Assembly (NCBI GenBank): GCA_018267135.1
Contig: JAFDZA010000004.1
Span: forward strand, 1-64,000
Reading direction: 5' to 3'
DNA: 64,000 nucleotides
From: Bacteroidota bacterium
GTDB taxonomy: Bacteria; Bacteroidota; Bacteroidia; Cytophagales; Cyclobacteriaceae
In this document: in pieces, positions 60,956 to 64,000 of the stretch
Layout: each line of letters begins with the position of its first letter
Numbering within the stretch: the stretch's first letter is position 1
Program-made: the position numbers and the translations under genes
Notes under the pieces: model-generated
Database searches by the model: none
The model's input: the letters and a program-made list of their open reading frames with translations, nothing else
Told to the model about the DNA's origin: nothing

Positions 60956-63709
60956 ATGAAATTTTTTTTCATATTCCTTTCTTTAGCCTGCCTTGCACCC
61001 GGCACACAGGCGCAAGAACTAACGGAGATTAAACACGATCATTTTTCCGTAAAAGAATTTCTTGGAAAAAAGAATAAAATACACAGCCGGCTTCCGTTGG
61101 TTTCGTTTATAGCAAACGGAAAAAAATATCAATCATCCGGTTTTTCTCCTTTTAAAATTGAAATCCAGTTTCTATCGGTAAAAGAAGGAGTAAAAGCTGT
61201 TATCGAATTTCACAACACATCAAAAGATACCCTTACACTGGAAAATGTGGTGCCGTTTGGTGAGGGCGATCAGGCCTACATTACAGGATTAGGCAAACAC
61301 GCATTGTCGCGAACGCATTTGTTTTTGCCCGGCCGAAAGCCCATCAATGTTATTGTGCCCGACAATGCCTGGAATTTGGGTTACTCGGCCTTGCGGCTGA
61401 ATGATACGCTTAATGTGTGTGGGCTGGTGCGGAGGGAGCGCACCTCGGCCAAGTTATCTACAATGAAGCGTTTTGAAACCATCATTAACCCGGGGGGCTC
61501 GGTTCATTATTTATTCTATGCTGATTTTTATCAAGGTCATTGGCAAGAAGGCCTGCGGCTGATGTTTCAGAAAAGATTTTTGTATGATATTGAAAATTTT
61601 GATGAATCACTTTACGAACGAAAAGATTTGCAATGGATGCGCCAGTCGTATGCCATTCGTTTGCTAATGGCGTGGGACAAAGAATACTATAATGATGCCA
61701 CGGGCCGATTTATGTTGCCGGATTTTATTCGGAAAGGAAAAAAACGGTATGGAGGCGATGAGGTAGTTTGCCTTTGGCCCACATGGCCCACACTCGGGGT
61801 GGATCAGCGAAACCAATTTGACTTGTACAACGATCTGCCGGGCTCTTTGCCAAAAATTAAAGAACTGGCCGACAGCTGCCGCCAACTGGGAACCAAATTT
61901 TTTATTGCTTACAATCCTTGGGATGAAAGCACCCGCAAAGAAGATCACATGAAAGGGTTGCAGGAATTGATTACCGCTACTTCGGCCGATGGGGTAGTGC
62001 TCGATACCAAAGGCGAATCGAGCCGGGAGTTACAGAAGGCGGCCGATCTGGCCCGCGGGGGTGTAATTATGTACAGTGAAGGCATGGCCGTACCCCACGA
62101 CATGCCGGGCATTGTAGCTGGCCGGGTTCACAATGCCTTATATTATCCCCCCATGCTAAACCTTAATAAATTTATAAAGCCTGATTTTGCCATATTCAGA
62201 GTAGCGGAAGTGAATAAAGAAAAAATTCTGCGCGAGTATGCCACTTCTTTTTTCAATGGATATAGAACGGAAATCAATCAGTTTGCGCCCGGTCATCCCG
62301 ATTGGGAAGAAGAACAATCTGTTTTTTGGGGAAAGACATTACGCATCCTACGCGAAAACCATTACAACTTCATTTCACCAAAAATTACTCCCATCCTTCC
62401 TACCCTGCACGATAGCATTTGGGTAAACCAGTGGGAAACCACCGATAAAATTGTTTACACCATTTTCAGCCTGAAGCCGGAAGGATTTAGTAAAAATCTT
62501 TTTAAAGTGGAAAATAAACCAGGCTATCATTTTGTGGATGTCTGGAAGCATAAAATGCTTACGCCCACAAAAGAGGGAAACGTGGCTGTAGATGTAGATG
62601 CCTTCAATCAATCCGACCTGGGCACTAACAACGAAGGCCAGGTAAGTTGTATAATCCGTTTCCCTGAATTGATTAAATGGAAGACGGATGGAGACGCACT
62701 GACAATAGAAACGCCATACGATTTAAAACTCTGGACCGGCAATCCATCGTACAACAAAAAAGAAATTATAATTCCGAAAGGCCGGCAACAACTTCATCTT
62801 CCTGAATGGATCGGTAGGTTTGAGGGGAATGTAGTGATTCAGGCATTTGACGGGAAAATAGTAAAAGATGAAATCTGTTTTGAAATTAAAGCCGGAACAC
62901 CCCGGTTGGTTTCCGCCATCACAAAGCCTTCTCTTCGCAGCCCACACGGCATGGTAAAAATTCCGGCCGGAAAATTTTTATTTAAAGCCACTCAGAGCGA
63001 TGAATTTATTCCGTACCCCCAAGCCGGAATAAATGAACAACATGAAATGCAAAGTTTTTATATGGATCCATTTCCGGTTACCAACGAGGAGTTTCAAAAA
63101 TTCTTAACGAGTTCCGGCTACCAACCGGGCGATACTACCAATTTTTTGAAGCATTGGAAAAACCATGCACCCGTAAAAGATGAAAAAAATTTTCCGGTTG
63201 TCTATGTTTCGTATGAAGATGCGCGTGCGTATGCAAATTGGAGCGGTAAGCGACTGCCCACAGAAATGGAATGGCAATATGCGGCACAAACAGCATCGCT
63301 TAACGAGTGGCCATGGAAACAAACGAAACCGGTAACCAGAAAAGAAACGGTAGTAACCGAAACACTAAAAGTAACCGAACTGCAGGGTATTGCATCTGAA
63401 CACTGTAATTTGGGTGATGGTAAACTGTATCCGGTAGGAAAATATAAGGCAGGCGTAAACCCGTATGGTTTGTATGATCTGACCGGTTGCGTGTGGCAGC
63501 TTACCAACGATATATATGAAAGCGGCAGTTATCGGTACATCATTATGAAGGGCGGCAGCTACTTCAAGCCATCATCCAGCTGGTGGTACGTACAGGGCGG
63601 CCCGCACGAGTTACATTATCGCCAATATTTATTGCGTGTGTCACCTGGATTTGAGCGCAACGCCACGGTGGGGTTTAGGTGCATGATGGATGGAATTAAT
63701 AATAAGTAA
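60956..63709 (+). CDS. Secreted protein: glycosidase-like barrel with C-terminal formylglycine-generating-enzyme domain
   Basis: 917 residues. Signal peptide [20 protein letters not shown]. Residues about 20-210 are a beta-sandwich ([36 protein letters not shown]). Residues about 225-520 look like a TIM-barrel with [48 protein letters not shown] and [10 protein letters not shown], recalling a glycoside hydrolase; D and E residues are at strand ends, but catalytic residues are not proven. From about residue 665 is a formylglycine-generating-enzyme/SUMF1 domain: [63 protein letters not shown] and VGFRCMMDG. The Cys pair of true FGE is not evident. Periplasmic or secreted. This fusion is unusual. 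Confidence 0.82.
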   Translation: MKFFFIFLSLACLAPGTQAQELTEIKHDHFSVKEFLGKKNKIHSRLPLVSFIANGKKYQSSGFSPFKIEIQFLSVKEGVKAVIEFHNTSKDTLTLENVVPFGEGDQAYITGLGKHALSRTHLFLPGRKPINVIVPDNAWNLGYSALRLNDTLNVCGLVRRERTSAKLSTMKRFETIINPGGSVHYLFYADFYQGHWQEGLRLMFQKRFLYDIENFDESLYERKDLQWMRQSYAIRLLMAWDKEYYNDATGRFMLPDFIRKGKKRYGGDEVVCLWPTWPTLGVDQRNQFDLYNDLPGSLPKIKELADSCRQLGTKFFIAYNPWDESTRKEDHMKGLQELITATSADGVVLDTKGESSRELQKAADLARGGVIMYSEGMAVPHDMPGIVAGRVHNALYYPPMLNLNKFIKPDFAIFRVAEVNKEKILREYATSFFNGYRTEINQFAPGHPDWEEEQSVFWGKTLRILRENHYNFISPKITPILPTLHDSIWVNQWETTDKIVYTIFSLKPEGFSKNLFKVENKPGYHFVDVWKHKMLTPTKEGNVAVDVDAFNQSDLGTNNEGQVSCIIRFPELIKWKTDGDALTIETPYDLKLWTGNPSYNKKEIIIPKGRQQLHLPEWIGRFEGNVVIQAFDGKIVKDEICFEIKAGTPRLVSAITKPSLRSPHGMVKIPAGKFLFKATQSDEFIPYPQAGINEQHEMQSFYMDPFPVTNEEFQKFLTSSGYQPGDTTNFLKHWKNHAPVKDEKNFPVVYVSYEDARAYANWSGKRLPTEMEWQYAAQTASLNEWPWKQTKPVTRKETVVTETLKVTELQGIASEHCNLGDGKLYPVGKYKAGVNPYGLYDLTGCVWQLTNDIYESGSYRYIIMKGGSYFKPSSSWWYVQGGPHELHYRQYLLRVSPGFERNATVGFRCMMDGINNK

Positions 63710-63737
63710 AGAAAATTTCAATACAGTTTTATATAAC

Positions 63738-63767
63738 CCGCTTAAGTATCAATACTTTTTTTAGCGG
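63738..63767 (+). terminator. Weak terminator-like hairpin after the FGE-domain gene
   Basis: CCGCT (63738-63742) pairs with AGCGG (63763-63767) around an inner AAGTA-TCAA-TACTT stem (63744-63757), with a T run between the arms. Imperfect. Confidence 0.35.
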
Positions 63768-63828
63768 AAAGAAGAGGCGGGCTTTCTTTTTCAAGGCAAT
63801 TTGTTTGTAATCGTTTTCGGTCGAGTTA

Positions 63829-63878
63829 TTAATATTTTTAAACATTTGTTTAAAAATATTAAACGATTGTTTAATATT
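63829..63878. promoter_or_regulatory. Two overlapping palindromic operators of the TetR gene
   Basis: Operator 1 is a 34-bp perfect palindrome (63829-63862) centred on TTAAACATTTGTTTAA; operator 2 is a 24-bp palindrome with a 4-base non-palindromic centre (63855-63878) around TTAAACGATTGTTTAA. The two share the motif TTAAAC-N4-GTTTAA, and their centres are 21 bp apart, two helical turns. They end 15 bp before the ATG. Confidence 0.75.
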
Positions 63879-63893
63879 GCGCGTTCATAAGCC

Positions 63894-64000
63894 ATGACCA
63901 AAGAAAAGATCTTATCGGCAGCACAAGAATTGTTTGAGGAACGGGGATTTGACGGTACTTCCGTGCGCGATATTGCCACCCATGCCGAAGTAAATGTGGC
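63894..64000 (+). CDS. TetR-family regulator, 3' end outside window
   Basis: The visible 35 residues, MTKEKILSAAQELFEERGFD and then GTSVRDIATHAEVNVA, are the N-terminal helix-turn-helix of a TetR protein: helices 1-3 with G-T-S-V-R-D-I-A as the recognition region. It is preceded by two palindromes that fit autoregulation by a TetR dimer or pair of dimers. The ligand-binding part and the regulated genes lie beyond the window. Confidence 0.88.
   Translation, partial: MTKEKILSAAQELFEERGFDGTSVRDIATHAEVNV

Noticed and set aside
1-64000. tRNA or rRNA genes
   Set aside because: No cloverleaf with TTCRA-type T loops or rRNA segment was recognised by eye; a tRNAscan-SE/Infernal run would be needed to exclude them fully.

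Overview
The window reads as chromosomal DNA of a Bacteroidota bacterium, most likely of the Cytophagales. The signs are: a giant SprB-like repeat protein with a gliding-motility/type IX secretion (T9SS) C-terminal sorting domain; the T9SS regulator PorX and a T9SS plug-type protein; Bacteroidota-only families (DUF3276, DUF4290, DUF3109, and a CusA pump fused to a TolC domain); and promoters of the Bacteroidetes form TTTG-N19/20-TAnnTTTG. No rRNA, tRNA, transposase or CRISPR array was recognised.

Layout. 1-5370: 3' part of a secreted repeat protein. 5.4-11.6 kb: acyl-CoA reductase, ferredoxin, DUF58, PUR-like DUF3276, ychF, a lone Cas6-like gene and a T9SS plug-like protein. 11.8-12.9 kb: secreted YVTN beta-propeller. 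12.9-17.05 kb: an accessory stretch whose genes all lie on the minus strand. It mixes intact small genes with decayed ones (an NTF2-like lipoprotein and an SDR fragment, each with an in-frame TAG where Trp is expected, and a frameshifted DUF2867), separated by palindromic attC-like elements. 17.1-34.6 kb: ABC-F ATPase, PQQ-type dehydrogenase, lpxD, an HD hydrolase, porX-tsaE-ald, a heavy-metal RND efflux operon and valS. 35.0-41.1 kb: rpsF-rpsR-rplI, DUF3109, a UvrD-type helicase, DUF4290 and murA. 41.2-53.4 kb: small membrane proteins, histidine phosphatase, TPR protein, HD protein, thioredoxin-like protein, amidohydrolase, YicC-type nuclease, a 1154-residue TolB/beta-barrel protein and a FAD oxidoreductase. 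53.4-59.8 kb: TPR sensor histidine kinase, pruA, a YjjG-like HAD phosphatase, an ArsR regulator and a CarboxypepD_reg-like protein. 59.9-64.0 kb: a short ssb, a 700-bp leader, a large protein ending in a formylglycine-generating-enzyme domain, and the start of a TetR regulator behind two overlapping palindromic operators.

How the genes work together. Envelope and secretion functions dominate: the T9SS cargo, the plug protein and PorX, plus LpxD and MurA for envelope precursors and the CusBA-TolC fusion for metal export. Translation genes (S6, S18, L9, ValS, YchF, TsaE, ABC-F, YicC) form the conserved core. The most unusual parts are the decaying cassette-like array, the orphan Cas6-like gene, the MurA Cys-to-Asp active site, and the glycosidase-like/FGE fusion with its sigma70-like promoter. 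All functional calls rest on reading motifs by eye; no database search was run.
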